Below are positions 27,128 through 35,602 of a stretch of DNA of 48,932 nucleotides, in pieces. Both the position numbers and the translations under genes were made by a program. Origin of the DNA: CAZFDT01 sp964518335 (lineage in GTDB: Bacteria; Planctomycetota; Phycisphaerae; Phycisphaerales; Phycisphaeraceae); contig CAZFDT010000039.1 of NCBI GenBank assembly GCA_964518335.1, positions 1-48,932 of the forward strand, given 5' to 3'. The notes beneath the pieces are model-generated. The model saw only the letters and a list, made by a program, of their open reading frames with translations. It made no database searches and had not been told where the DNA came from. How positions within the stretch are numbered: the first letter of the stretch is position 1; each line of letters starts with the position of its first letter.

Positions 27128-28450
27128 CTAGGCTACGAGGAAATCGCGGAAGTTATCGCGCAGCAGCAGAGCGGCATCGCGCCGCACGTGCTCCTCGGTG
27201 AGGCGGAAGCCGGCCTCGACGGCGTCGGCGTACTTGTCGGCCAGAACCTTGGCGATGATCCTGCGCGAGTGGTCCCACTTGTAGATGAGCTGATCGAGGA
27301 TCCGGGCGTCGGAGTGCTGCGGGCAGAAGCTAGTGCCCAGCAGTTCCAGCCGCATGCGGGTCATCTCCTCGATCAGCGACGGATTGTTGAGAAACCACCA
27401 GCAGCCGAACACCATCACGTTGCCGAACTTTCTCGCCGCGACGCACAACTCGTGCTGATTCTCACGGGCGAGCATGGTGACGAGAAACTTATTCTGCGGG
27501 AACCCGGCGGCGAGATTGACGACGCTGAGAATGTCGGCCTTGCCCACCATGTCGCCGGCGTCGCCCAGCGCAGGGTTCACCCGCAGCCGCGACCCGATCA
27601 TCATGGCAAAGGGCATGCGACGCTCGGCCAGCACCGGCAGCAGAGCTTTTTCCAATACCGTTTCGCCCGCATGCTGTTCGCCATCGAGCTTGTGCGAGGG
27701 GTAGGCGAACGTGGGCGGCAGGCTCACCGCAACGTAGATCGCGCCCATGCGGTCGATCCAGTCGCTGAGGAACCGCTTGATCTCGCCGATGCACTGCTCG
27801 GTGATCATGCCCTTGACTTTGTAGCCCCAGCCCGCAAGCTTTTTGGCCGCCGTGGGCCAGTCGCGCAACAGCGGATCGACCCGCAGCACCGCCTTGAACC
27901 GCCGGTCGCTGCCCGCCAGCGGGTTCTGTTCCCAGATGCCCCTCTCGTGGTCGTCGAACACGGGGTTGGTCATCGTGATCGAGTCAACGTTCGCCAGGTC
28001 CATGACACGGTCGATGTACTCGCTGGCATCCATGCCCCGGAAGTAGTCGCGGTACGGCTCCAGCGTCTTTTCGTTGGGATCCAGCCCAAGCTTGCTGATC
28101 GTGGTGAGCACGCCGCGGCACGCCTCGCTGATGGGCGTGCGCTCGACGAACAAATTCGTCCAGATGTGGTCGGCCTGCTGCTTCTTGCTCATCTTCCAGA
28201 ACTGCTCGTAAGGCAGTTCCGACGCCGGCACAACTCGGTACACCTCCGCCACCAGGTAGTGATACGTCACCAGCTCGTCGATGCCCCACAACAGCAGGCC
28301 CTTGCCCGTGCCGTCATAGGTGTGCCCGAACGCCGGCGCGTAGCAGTGCGTATGCAGATCGGTGACGGGCTGCTGCTCGATCACCCGCGACACCGTCGCG
28401 GCGATGGCAGAACGATCGGTCAAGGGCTCGTACGACACGGCTGCGGACAT
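27128..28450 (-). CDS. uronate isomerase-like metallohydrolase
   Basis: A 440-residue protein of the amidohydrolase superfamily, closest to the UxaC (glucuronate isomerase) branch. The metal-binding DLHTHC (H33, H35) is followed by GKGLLLWGIDELVTYHYLVAEVYR, a typical UxaC-like segment, and later by CWWFLNNPSLIEEMTRMRLELLG. It is shorter than standard UxaC (about 470), and no uronate catabolism genes are nearby, so the substrate is uncertain. The 51 residues upstream of ATG 28450 that remain open are unlike protein and overlap the kelch gene. Confidence 0.8.
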   Translation of the reverse strand: MSAAVSYEPLTDRSAIAATVSRVIEQQPVTDLHTHCYAPAFGHTYDGTGKGLLLWGIDELVTYHYLVAEVYRVVPASELPYEQFWKMSKKQQADHIWTNLFVERTPISEACRGVLTTISKLGLDPNEKTLEPYRDYFRGMDASEYIDRVMDLANVDSITMTNPVFDDHERGIWEQNPLAGSDRRFKAVLRVDPLLRDWPTAAKKLAGWGYKVKGMITEQCIGEIKRFLSDWIDRMGAIYVAVSLPPTFAYPSHKLDGEQHAGETVLEKALLPVLAERRMPFAMMIGSRLRVNPALGDAGDMVGKADILSVVNLAAGFPQNKFLVTMLARENQHELCVAARKFGNVMVFGCWWFLNNPSLIEEMTRMRLELLGTSFCPQHSDARILDQLIYKWDHSRRIIAKVLADKYADAVEAGFRLTEEHVRRDAALLLRDNFRDFLVA

Positions 28451-28530
28451 AGCGTTTACCTTATGACAGCAAAACGTCGCCATCATAACGCAAGCGATGA
28501 ATAGCCGCAGGTAAACGAGGATGAACGCCG

Positions 28531-29679
28531 ATGAAGAGTCAGACCATGAAGGTGCTGTATTTTCTCCTGTTAGCCCTGATATGCGTCGGCCCGCGGCCGG
28601 CACCGGCGGGTGAGAAGCCCTGGGAAGTGATGCCCGACCTGCCCGTGGGCGTGTTTAACGCCGCGGCGAGCGTGTCGCGACATCGGATCGTCGTCACTGG
28701 CGGACTGACCGGGCTGGGACAGCCGTCGAACTTGGTGCAGGTGTATGACGTGGAGGCGGGCGCATGGACGACGCCGGCACTTCTGGCGCAGGCCCGACAC
28801 ACGCACGCGCAGGTGACGCTGGCGGATGGTCGCGTACTCGTGGCCGGCGGCGAGACGGCAATGCTGCGCGACGGCCAAGTCAAGCAGACGACGAGCGTTG
28901 AGGTGCTGCCCGTCGATGTCGGCGAGCCATCGAGTGTGCTCACGCTCACAGACGGTCGCATGACCGGACCGACGGCGCACGCGCTGGCCGATGGCCGGGC
29001 GGTGGTGATCGGCGGCGCACGGGCGGTGGTGATCGACGCCGATGGACCTGTGGTCGTGAAGACCATCGCATTGCGCGAGGGGCGCACGGGCCACGCATCG
29101 GCGTTGCTGCCCGACGGGCGGGTCGTCGTCGCTGCCGGCGCCGGCCGCGCCAGCATCGAACTGCTCGACCTCGAGGCTGGCACATCGAAACTGCTCGGCG
29201 CCAGTCTGCCTGTGGCCTTGGACGATCTGGGCATCGCGGTCATCGACGCGAAGCGCGTGTGGATCATCGGCGGACAAGAATCGCGCAGCGGCAACACCAC
29301 CGATCGCACGTGGATCCTCACGCTGCACAATACCGGCAAGAGCGAACTGGCCGATGGACCTCGCCTGGGCATCTCTGCGGGCGTCGCCGATCATGTGGTG
29401 GCGGATCTGGGCGACCGCGTGGTGGTTGCCGGCGGTGAATCGGAACGTCGCGGCGTCGATCAGGAGTTGGCTGCGGCGTGGTTGCTTCACAAAGAATCGC
29501 TCACCGTCACCCCGCTGCCGGACATGAGCACGATCCACGACGATGCCTGTGCCGTGGTGTTGGGTGGCCACGCCTGGGTGATCGGCGGGTATGCCGTGCA
29601 GCCCGCGCCGCTGGGACTGCAGATGAAAGTGCCCGTGGCGGTGCGACGAATGGAGCGGACAAACCCCGCAGTGCCATAA
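28531..29679 (+). CDS. secreted kelch-repeat beta-propeller protein
   Basis: A 382-residue protein with a signal peptide (core VLYFLLLALICVGP) and repeated kelch/galactose-oxidase-like blades, each with a GG doublet after four hydrophobics: IVVTGG, VLVAGGE, AVVIGG, VVVAAG, VWIIGGQ, VVVAGGE and VWVIGGY. About six blades can be counted. No galactose oxidase copper ligands are obvious. It probably binds a ligand or protein in the periplasm or at the cell surface. It has no clear operon partner. Confidence 0.8.
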   Translation: MKSQTMKVLYFLLLALICVGPRPAPAGEKPWEVMPDLPVGVFNAAASVSRHRIVVTGGLTGLGQPSNLVQVYDVEAGAWTTPALLAQARHTHAQVTLADGRVLVAGGETAMLRDGQVKQTTSVEVLPVDVGEPSSVLTLTDGRMTGPTAHALADGRAVVIGGARAVVIDADGPVVVKTIALREGRTGHASALLPDGRVVVAAGAGRASIELLDLEAGTSKLLGASLPVALDDLGIAVIDAKRVWIIGGQESRSGNTTDRTWILTLHNTGKSELADGPRLGISAGVADHVVADLGDRVVVAGGESERRGVDQELAAAWLLHKESLTVTPLPDMSTIHDDACAVVLGGHAWVIGGYAVQPAPLGLQMKVPVAVRRMERTNPAVP

Positions 29680-29759
29680 TACCCATGTGGTATGATTCCT
29701 CGTGAAGGCCACGGACCGGCCTTCCGCTCGGTACAGTCACCGGCGCCAAAGGGGAAGGA

Positions 29760-30713
29760 ATGCACGCACCATCTCACGACGTCAGGCCCTCCGGCGGTCG
29801 GTTCCGGAAGTTTTTCCTCCGCGGGTTGGGCATCGTCTTGCCGACGATTCTCACCATCTGGATTTTGACGTTCGCGTACCGCTTTCTGAGCCAGAACATC
29901 GCCGAGCCGATCAACCAGGGCCTGAGATGGGTGGTGGTGCAGTCCGGCTGGCCCCCGCCGCAGGCCGGCGACTATCTCCTCGCCGAGCGTAATGTGCCTC
30001 CCGACATCGAGGCGCGGTGGCTTAAGCGCGAGCAGAAGCTCATCGCCGAGCACAAGAACGCCTGGACGCCAGCCCTGCGCGACGAGTACCGCCGCGAGTT
30101 CATCGCCCCCTACGCCCGCCGCGTCGCCCTGGACCGCCTGTGGTCGTCGATCCGCATCGGTAACTGGCAGGTGTTCGACCTGCTGGGCCTGATCATTGCC
30201 ATCATCGGCATCTACATGCTCGGGGCGCTGCTGGGCGGGTTCATCGGCGCCCGCATTGTGCGGCGACTGGAGAACCTCATCCACCGCATGCCACTGATCC
30301 GCAGCGTCTATCCGGCGGTGAAGCAGGTGACCGACTTCCTCGTCGGCGACAAGAGCGTCGATAAGGCCAGCTTCAACCGCGTCGTGGCGGTGCAGTATCC
30401 CCGCAAAGGTCTGTGGTCGATCGGGCTGGTCACCGGCGCGACCATGCGAGCTATCGAGGACGCGGCCGGGGCCGAGTGCATGACCGTGTTCATCCCCTCC
30501 AGCCCCACGCCGTTCACGGGTTATGTCATCACGGTGGCGCGCGAGGATACAATTGATCTGCCGGTGTCGATCGAGGACGCGATCAAGTTCACCGTGAGCT
30601 TGGGGGTGGTCATCCCGCCGAATCAGACCATTGTGCACGAGGCCAGCCGCGGCGGTCGCCCGCCGGCCGTGTCGCTGCCGGCGCCTTCGTCGGAACCGCG
30701 CGTCGCGAGCTGA
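29760..30713 (+). CDS. DUF502 membrane protein
   Basis: A 317-residue member of the DUF502 family, common in bacteria and chloroplasts and of unknown function. The first TM is FFLRGLGIVLPTILTIWIL (about 18-36), the second lies around 140-165 (DLLGLIIAIIGIYMLGALLGGFIGARI), and the family block IHRMPLIRSVYPAVKQVTDFL follows. The C-terminal domain has FIPSSPTPFTGYV, also typical. A long insertion of about 75 residues (70-135) separates the TM segments and is unusual. AAGGGGAAGGA upstream of the ATG is a good ribosome binding site. HPF, EIIA-Ntr and HPr genes follow in the same direction. Confidence 0.85.
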   Translation: MHAPSHDVRPSGGRFRKFFLRGLGIVLPTILTIWILTFAYRFLSQNIAEPINQGLRWVVVQSGWPPPQAGDYLLAERNVPPDIEARWLKREQKLIAEHKNAWTPALRDEYRREFIAPYARRVALDRLWSSIRIGNWQVFDLLGLIIAIIGIYMLGALLGGFIGARIVRRLENLIHRMPLIRSVYPAVKQVTDFLVGDKSVDKASFNRVVAVQYPRKGLWSIGLVTGATMRAIEDAAGAECMTVFIPSSPTPFTGYVITVAREDTIDLPVSIEDAIKFTVSLGVVIPPNQTIVHEASRGGRPPAVSLPAPSSEPRVAS

Positions 30714-30743
30714 GCCCAGTGCCTATCGGGAAGGAGCGTTCGT

Positions 30744-31052
30744 ATGGACATCAATGTGACCGGCAAGCACCTGGAAGTCACCGACGCCATCCGCAACTAC
30801 GCTTCGCACAAGTGCGCCAAACTCCCCCGCTACTACGACCGCATCCGCACCATCGACGTGCTCATCGACAAACGCGACCACCACAACCAGGACGTGGAGA
30901 TGATCGTCCACGTCGATCACCACAACCCCTTCCTGGCGCGCGTCGACGGCGGCGACCTCTACGCCTGCATCGACCAGGCCATCGACAAGCTCGAACGCCA
31001 ACTCACCGAACACAAGGAAAAGGTCCGCAACCACAAGCACACGACGGCGTGA
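30744..31052 (+). CDS. hpf: short ribosome hibernation-promoting factor
   Basis: A 102-residue HPF/YfiA-family protein (beta-alpha-beta-beta-beta-alpha), with MDINVTGKHLEVTDAIRNYASHK at the N terminus and the C-terminal helix LYACIDQAIDKLERQL. It is the short form, lacking the dimerising tail of long HPF. It binds the 30S decoding region to inactivate ribosomes in stationary phase. GGAAGGAG seven bases before the ATG is a strong ribosome binding site. Genes for EIIA-Ntr and HPr follow, like the rpoN-hpf-ptsN-ptsO cluster of proteobacteria but without rpoN. Confidence 0.9.
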   Translation: MDINVTGKHLEVTDAIRNYASHKCAKLPRYYDRIRTIDVLIDKRDHHNQDVEMIVHVDHHNPFLARVDGGDLYACIDQAIDKLERQLTEHKEKVRNHKHTTA

Positions 31053-31250
31053 CGGGGCGCTGCGACATCGTTGCCATCGGTCGCGTTTCCCGCAAGAAGC
31101 AAACCTCAGGAGCGGATCGGTACGACCAGCGACCACGGTTCACACCATGCGCCGTGACCGATGGGCGTCGGCGCTGTAAACTCTGGGCGGACATGCCGGG
31201 CCTGCCTCCTGTATGGATCGACGGCCCATGTCATTGCCAGGGTTCAGCCC

Positions 31251-31727
31251 ATGAAAATGACCGACTTTGTGGTGGAGAAAGCGATCATCCCCGACCTCGC
31301 GGCGACCGAGCGGGACGACGCTATCCGTGAGCTTGTCGAGGCCCTGGTCGCTGCCGGCGCGGCGCCCAAGACCCTTGGCGACGACCTGGTCAAGCAGATT
31401 CTCGACCGCGAAAAGCATGGCTCGACCGGGTTCGGCAAGGGCGTGGCCGTCCCCCACGTCAAGCACGAGAAGGTCAAGAAGATGGCCGCCGCCATCGGCA
31501 TCAGCCACAAGGGCGTCGATTTCAACGCCCTCGACAAGGCCCCGGTCTATTCCATCGTGCTGCTGTTGTCCCCCAAGGACAAGCCCGATGAGCACCTGCA
31601 GGCCATGGAGAACATCTTCTCCAACCTGCAGAAAGACACCTTCCGCAAATTCCTCCGCCAGGCGACCGCGCTGCAGGACGTGATCGACCTGCTGCACGAA
31701 GCCGATATGCAGCAATTGCAGGGTTAG
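31251..31727 (+). CDS. ptsN: PTS EIIA (nitrogen/fructose type)
   Basis: A 158-residue EIIA-Ntr/fructose-type phosphocarrier. The phosphorylated histidine is H69 in GVAVPHVKHE, and GSTGFGKGVA precedes it as in the family. It accepts phosphate from HPr, whose gene lies 14 bp downstream, and probably regulates rather than transports, since no EIIB or EIIC gene is visible. The ATG at 31251 gives the standard N terminus; the open frame upstream to 31161 is ignored. Confidence 0.9.
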   Translation: MKMTDFVVEKAIIPDLAATERDDAIRELVEALVAAGAAPKTLGDDLVKQILDREKHGSTGFGKGVAVPHVKHEKVKKMAAAIGISHKGVDFNALDKAPVYSIVLLLSPKDKPDEHLQAMENIFSNLQKDTFRKFLRQATALQDVIDLLHEADMQQLQG

Positions 31728-31741
31728 AATCCCGAAGAACC

Positions 31742-32041
31742 ATGAACGGACCATCCGCCAGTTCTGCCCCGACCACTGCTGAAGCCACGGTGGTCATCCA
31801 GAACAAGCTGGGCCTGCACGCCCGGCCGGCGATGTCGTTCGTCGATACCGCCAACGGCTTCCGCGCCGACGTGCGCGTGGGCAAGGGCGCCCAGGAGGTC
31901 GATGGCAAGAGCATCATGCAGATGATGATGCTCGCCGCCACCCAGGGCACGAGCCTGAAAATCAAAGCTGCCGGCCCCGACGCCACTGAGGCCGTCGACG
32001 CCCTGCGCCAACTCGTGGACAGCAAGTTCGACGAGGAGTGA
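31742..32041 (+). CDS. HPr phosphocarrier protein
   Basis: A 99-residue HPr-family protein. The active-site histidine is H26 in NKLGLHARPAM. The regulatory serine of HPr kinase targets is also present, S57 in DGKSIMQMMML, so regulation by HPrK/P is possible. An N-terminal extension of about 12 residues precedes the usual start. Together with EIIA-Ntr and HPF it forms a regulatory phosphorelay cluster; enzyme I is not in this window. It converges on pssA with a 12-bp gap. Confidence 0.92.
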   Translation: MNGPSASSAPTTAEATVVIQNKLGLHARPAMSFVDTANGFRADVRVGKGAQEVDGKSIMQMMMLAATQGTSLKIKAAGPDATEAVDALRQLVDSKFDEE

Positions 32042-32053
32042 TGGTCGCCGCGC

Positions 32054-32962
32054 TCAGTCCGCTGGCGGCATCTGACCTGCGGGATGCGGCGACTTGCGTC
32101 GCGCCATCTTCCACAGCCAGGCCATCGGCGCCGACAGGGCGTAGAGCACGAACGCCGCCGCCAGCGCGCCCTGCGGCCGCACCAGCAACAACAGCAGCAC
32201 GATCACGACCCAGGCGATCGTCTCGATCTTCGCCCGGCCGCGCACGTAGCGGTTGAGCACGTGCACATAGCGCAGGCGGCTGACCATCGCCAGGGCCGCC
32301 AGAAGCGCGACGGCGACCATGGCCACCGCGCTGATGCGCAGGCGCCACGATGCGTCGAGATGCACGCCCTCAGCCTGGTGCCTCAGAAAATGCTGGTGCA
32401 GAAGGACGAGGCTGGCCACCGTGCCCGCCGCGCCGGGCGAGGGCAGGCCTTTGAAGCTCATGTGATCGTCGGGGCTGTCGCCGGCGACCTCGATGTTGAA
32501 CCGCGCCAGCCGTAGCGCCGCGCATGCCACATAGATCAGTGCCACGACCATGCCGATGCGGTCGAACATATCGTCGGCGCGCTCCGAGACCGCCAGAAAC
32601 GGCGTCTCCACGCCCACGACCTGCACCACCAGGAACGCGGGCGCCACGCCGAATGTGACCATGTCCGCCATCGAGTCGAGTTGCTCGCCCAGGGATGAGG
32701 TCGCCCGCGCCAGTCTCGCAATGCGACCGTCCAGTCCGTCGCAGAGCATCCCCGCGAAAATAAACCCAGCGGCGATGGTCAGAGGCGACCAGCCCATCGT
32801 GCCCTGCGAGCGGCTGGCGAAGAAAATCGCCGCGAACCCGCACAGCAGGTTCCCCAGCGTGAACATCGTCGGCAACACCGCCAGCCCCCGCCGCGCCGCC
32901 GCGCGCCGTCTTGCCCGCTTCATTCGCCGCACCTCGTCAAGCTCCGCAAGGCGATAGCCCAT
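32054..32962 (-). CDS. pssA: CDP-diacylglycerol--serine O-phosphatidyltransferase
   Basis: A 302-residue membrane protein of the CDP-alcohol phosphatidyltransferase family. The signature D-G-x2-A-R-x8-G-x3-D-x3-D is D78-G79...A82-R83...G92...D96...D100. The start of the domain (LPTMFTLGNLLCGFAAI) and the long C-terminal TM region fit PssA type II, which makes phosphatidylserine on the way to phosphatidylethanolamine. No psd gene is adjacent. TACAAT (complement of 32969-32974) is six bases before the ATG at 32962, so the message is probably leaderless. Confidence 0.88.
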   Translation of the reverse strand: MGYRLAELDEVRRMKRARRRAAARRGLAVLPTMFTLGNLLCGFAAIFFASRSQGTMGWSPLTIAAGFIFAGMLCDGLDGRIARLARATSSLGEQLDSMADMVTFGVAPAFLVVQVVGVETPFLAVSERADDMFDRIGMVVALIYVACAALRLARFNIEVAGDSPDDHMSFKGLPSPGAAGTVASLVLLHQHFLRHQAEGVHLDASWRLRISAVAMVAVALLAALAMVSRLRYVHVLNRYVRGRAKIETIAWVVIVLLLLLVRPQGALAAAFVLYALSAPMAWLWKMARRKSPHPAGQMPPAD

Positions 32963-33029
32963 GTCGAAATTGTATCGGCTCGCGTTTCTCCCGCCGGTGG
33001 TTTCTCCAAACCCATGCCGGAGGCATACG

Positions 33030-34364
33030 ATGGACGATAATGCAGTGGTCTGCACGGTCGCCACACGCTGCCGTGGCGACTGCGGGCATGGAGGCATTCG
33101 GATCGTGATCCCCGACACGTTCATCTCGCTGGGCATTGCCGCCGGGCTGGGGATGCTCGTGGGGATGCAGCGCGAGCGGACGGCGGCCGCCGACGAGGAA
33201 AAGGTCGCGGGGATTCGTACATTCACGTTGATCACGTTGCTGGGAGCGCTGGGGGCGAACCTGTCGAAGGTCGATGCGGTCGGCGCGTGGGTGATCCCCG
33301 CGGGCCTGCTGGCGGTGGCGGTCATGCTGGTGCAGGGCAACATCGTGAAGCTGCGCACGGGCCACATCGATCCTGGGATCACCACGGAGGTGGCCGCGCT
33401 GGTGATGTATGGCGTGGGCGCGGCGCTGCCGCTGGGGCTGATGGCGCCGGCGGTGGCGACCGGCGGTGCGGTGGCGGTGCTGCTGCACTGGAAAGCGCCG
33501 CTCCATCAGTTCGCCAAGCGCGTGGGCGAGCGCGATTTCAGGGCGATCATCCAGTTCGTGCTCATTGCGCTGGTGATTCTGCCGGTGCTGCCCAACCGCA
33601 CGTTCGGGCCTTACGACGTGTTCAACCCCTACAAGGTGTGGCTGCTGGTGGTGCTGATCGTGGCAGTAAGCCTGTCGGCGTACGTGGCGATGAAGCTGAT
33701 CGGCCCGCGGGCGGGCGTGGCGCTGGGCGGGCTTCTGGGCGGGCTGATATCGAGCACCGCAGTGACGGTGAGCTATGCGCGGCAGACCCGCGACGGAGCC
33801 GTGGACACGGCGTCGGCGGCGACGGTCATGATGATCGCCTCGACGATCGTGTACGGACGAATGCTTTTTCTGATCGGCGTCGCCGCGTCCTCGCTGTTGC
33901 CCGAAGCGGCCCCGCCGCTTGGTGCCATGATGGCAGTCATGTCCGTGCTGTGCATCGGGCTCTACCTCTGGAAGGGACGCGACGCCCGCGCCGCCAATAC
34001 CGAGCACGGCAACCCGGCCCAGATCAAGACCGCCCTCATCTTCGGGGCGCTGTATGCCATTATTCTCTTCGCCATTGCGGCGGCGAAAACGCACCTCGGC
34101 CAAGGTGCGATCTACGGCGTGGCGGCGATCTCCGGCCTCACCGACGTGGACGCCATCACACTCTCAACCGCCGAGCTCACCCGCGACGAGCACGTCGATC
34201 TCGACACGGCCTGGCGCGTGATTCTGCTGGCGTCGCTTTCGAACCTGATCTTCAAGGCCGGCATTGCCGCGGTCCTGGGCACGCGACAACTGGCGGTCTG
34301 GATCGGCGTCCTGTTCGGGCTGTCCATCGCGGCCGGTGCAGCAGTCCTGTTGCTATGGCCATGA
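33030..34364 (+). CDS. MgtC/SapB plus DUF4010 membrane protein
   Basis: A 444-residue membrane protein with an N-terminal MgtC-like domain (LGIAAGLGMLVGMQRER, then KVAGIRTFTLITLLGALGA) and a C-terminal DUF4010 domain (YVAMKLIGPRAGVALGGLLGGLISSTAVTVSYARQ and AISGLTDVDAITLSTAEL). About 12 hydrophobic segments are present. The family is suspected of ion or small-molecule transport but is uncharacterised. GGAGG six bases before ATG 33030 supports this start; a GTG at 33105 would give a shorter protein whose N terminus resembles the family better. Confidence 0.84.
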   Translation: MDDNAVVCTVATRCRGDCGHGGIRIVIPDTFISLGIAAGLGMLVGMQRERTAAADEEKVAGIRTFTLITLLGALGANLSKVDAVGAWVIPAGLLAVAVMLVQGNIVKLRTGHIDPGITTEVAALVMYGVGAALPLGLMAPAVATGGAVAVLLHWKAPLHQFAKRVGERDFRAIIQFVLIALVILPVLPNRTFGPYDVFNPYKVWLLVVLIVAVSLSAYVAMKLIGPRAGVALGGLLGGLISSTAVTVSYARQTRDGAVDTASAATVMMIASTIVYGRMLFLIGVAASSLLPEAAPPLGAMMAVMSVLCIGLYLWKGRDARAANTEHGNPAQIKTALIFGALYAIILFAIAAAKTHLGQGAIYGVAAISGLTDVDAITLSTAELTRDEHVDLDTAWRVILLASLSNLIFKAGIAAVLGTRQLAVWIGVLFGLSIAAGAAVLLLWP

Positions 34365-34381
34365 GGGGCGTGGATCGATGC

Positions 34382-34387
34382 TATGAT
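34382..34387 (+). promoter_or_regulatory. -10-like box TATGAT of mqnE
   Basis: Nine bases before the ATG at 34397; no ribosome binding site in between. Confidence 0.42.
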
Positions 34388-34396
34388 CTGCTCGCC

Positions 34397-35566
34397 ATGG
34401 ATACGGCGCTCGCCCAGATTGCGGAGAAGGTCCATGCCGGGGAGCGGTTGTCGGCCGATGACGGGCTGACGCTGCTTCAGTCGCGCGACGTGTGGACGAT
34501 CGGCGAACTGGCCGACGTGGTGCGCACTCGCCGGCACGGTCGTGCGGCTTACTACAACATCAACCGGCATGTGAACTACACCAACCTTTGTGCGTTGTCG
34601 TGCAAGTTCTGCTCGTTCTACCGCAAGAAAGACGACCCGCGCGGAGGCATCTACGAGATGACTCCCGAGCAGGTCGCCCAACAGGCGATCGCGGCGGCGG
34701 CCGGGGGGGCGACGGAGGTGCATATCGTCGGGGGGCTGCACCCGTGGCTGCCATTTTCGTATTACACCGACATGCTGCAGGCGATCCGGCAGGCCGCGCC
34801 GAAGCTGCACATCAAAGCGTTCACGGCCGTGGAGATCGTCCATCTGGCCCGCATCAGCAAGCGCCCCCGGCAGTTGGACGAAGTGCTGTCCGACCTTAAG
34901 GACGCTGGACTGGGCTCACTGCCGGGGGGCGGCGCCGAGGTGTTCGACGACCGCGTCCACGACGAGGCGTTCAAGGGCAAGATCCGCAGCGACCAGTGGC
35001 TGGAGGTGCATCGCACCGCGCACCGCCTGGGGCTGATGAGCAACGCCACGATCCTCTATGGCCACATCGAGTCTCTGGAGGATCGCGTGCATCACTTCTG
35101 CATGCTGCGCGACGCGCAGGACGAGGCGATCGATGAACGCCACGAAGGACGGTTCCAGACCGTGATTCCCCTGCCGTTCGTGCCCGACGATTCTGAGCTG
35201 CAGCACCTGCCTGGCCCGTCCGGTCTGGACGACCTGAAGATGCTCGCGGTGTCGCGGCTGATGCTGGACAATTTCGAGCACGTCAAGGCGTTCTGGATCA
35301 TGCAGACGCTGCAGTTGTCGCAACTGTCGCTGGCGTTCGGCGTGGATGATATCGACGGCACGGTGGTGTGGTACGACATCACCAAGGTCGGCGGCAAGTC
35401 CGACGCATCCGGCGGCACGCACCAGGAGGTGGACGTGGCGGCGCTGTGTCGCGCGGTGCGCGAGGCGGGCTACGAGCCGATCGAGCGCGACACGCTCTAT
35501 CGTCGGGTGATCCGTGACGGCGCCGACTGGCGCATTGCCCGGAGGCCCGCTGCCGTGGCCGTGTGA
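34397..35566 (+). CDS. mqnE: aminofutalosine synthase (radical SAM)
   Basis: A 389-residue radical SAM enzyme of the futalosine route to menaquinone; MqnE joins 3-[(1-carboxyvinyl)oxy]benzoate to an adenosyl radical to make aminofutalosine. The cluster-binding cysteines are C65, C69 and C72 in LCALSCKFCSF, preceded by NINRHVNYTN and followed by FYRKKDDPRGGIY and EVHIVGGLHPWLPFSYY. These segments separate it from MqnC, which shares the fold. MqnA, B, C and D are not in this window, so the pathway is scattered. A TATGAT box nine bases upstream fixes the start. Confidence 0.93.
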   Translation: MDTALAQIAEKVHAGERLSADDGLTLLQSRDVWTIGELADVVRTRRHGRAAYYNINRHVNYTNLCALSCKFCSFYRKKDDPRGGIYEMTPEQVAQQAIAAAAGGATEVHIVGGLHPWLPFSYYTDMLQAIRQAAPKLHIKAFTAVEIVHLARISKRPRQLDEVLSDLKDAGLGSLPGGGAEVFDDRVHDEAFKGKIRSDQWLEVHRTAHRLGLMSNATILYGHIESLEDRVHHFCMLRDAQDEAIDERHEGRFQTVIPLPFVPDDSELQHLPGPSGLDDLKMLAVSRLMLDNFEHVKAFWIMQTLQLSQLSLAFGVDDIDGTVVWYDITKVGGKSDASGGTHQEVDVAALCRAVREAGYEPIERDTLYRRVIRDGADWRIARRPAAVAV

Positions 35567-35602
35567 GGCGGCGCGACCGTCCGCACATCCGTTTCGGCAA
35601 GG

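Noticed and set aside
33287..35566. Fusion of a long N-terminal region to MqnE
   Set aside because: The first 370 codons are an out-of-frame shadow of the DUF4010 gene; the radical SAM protein begins at 34397.
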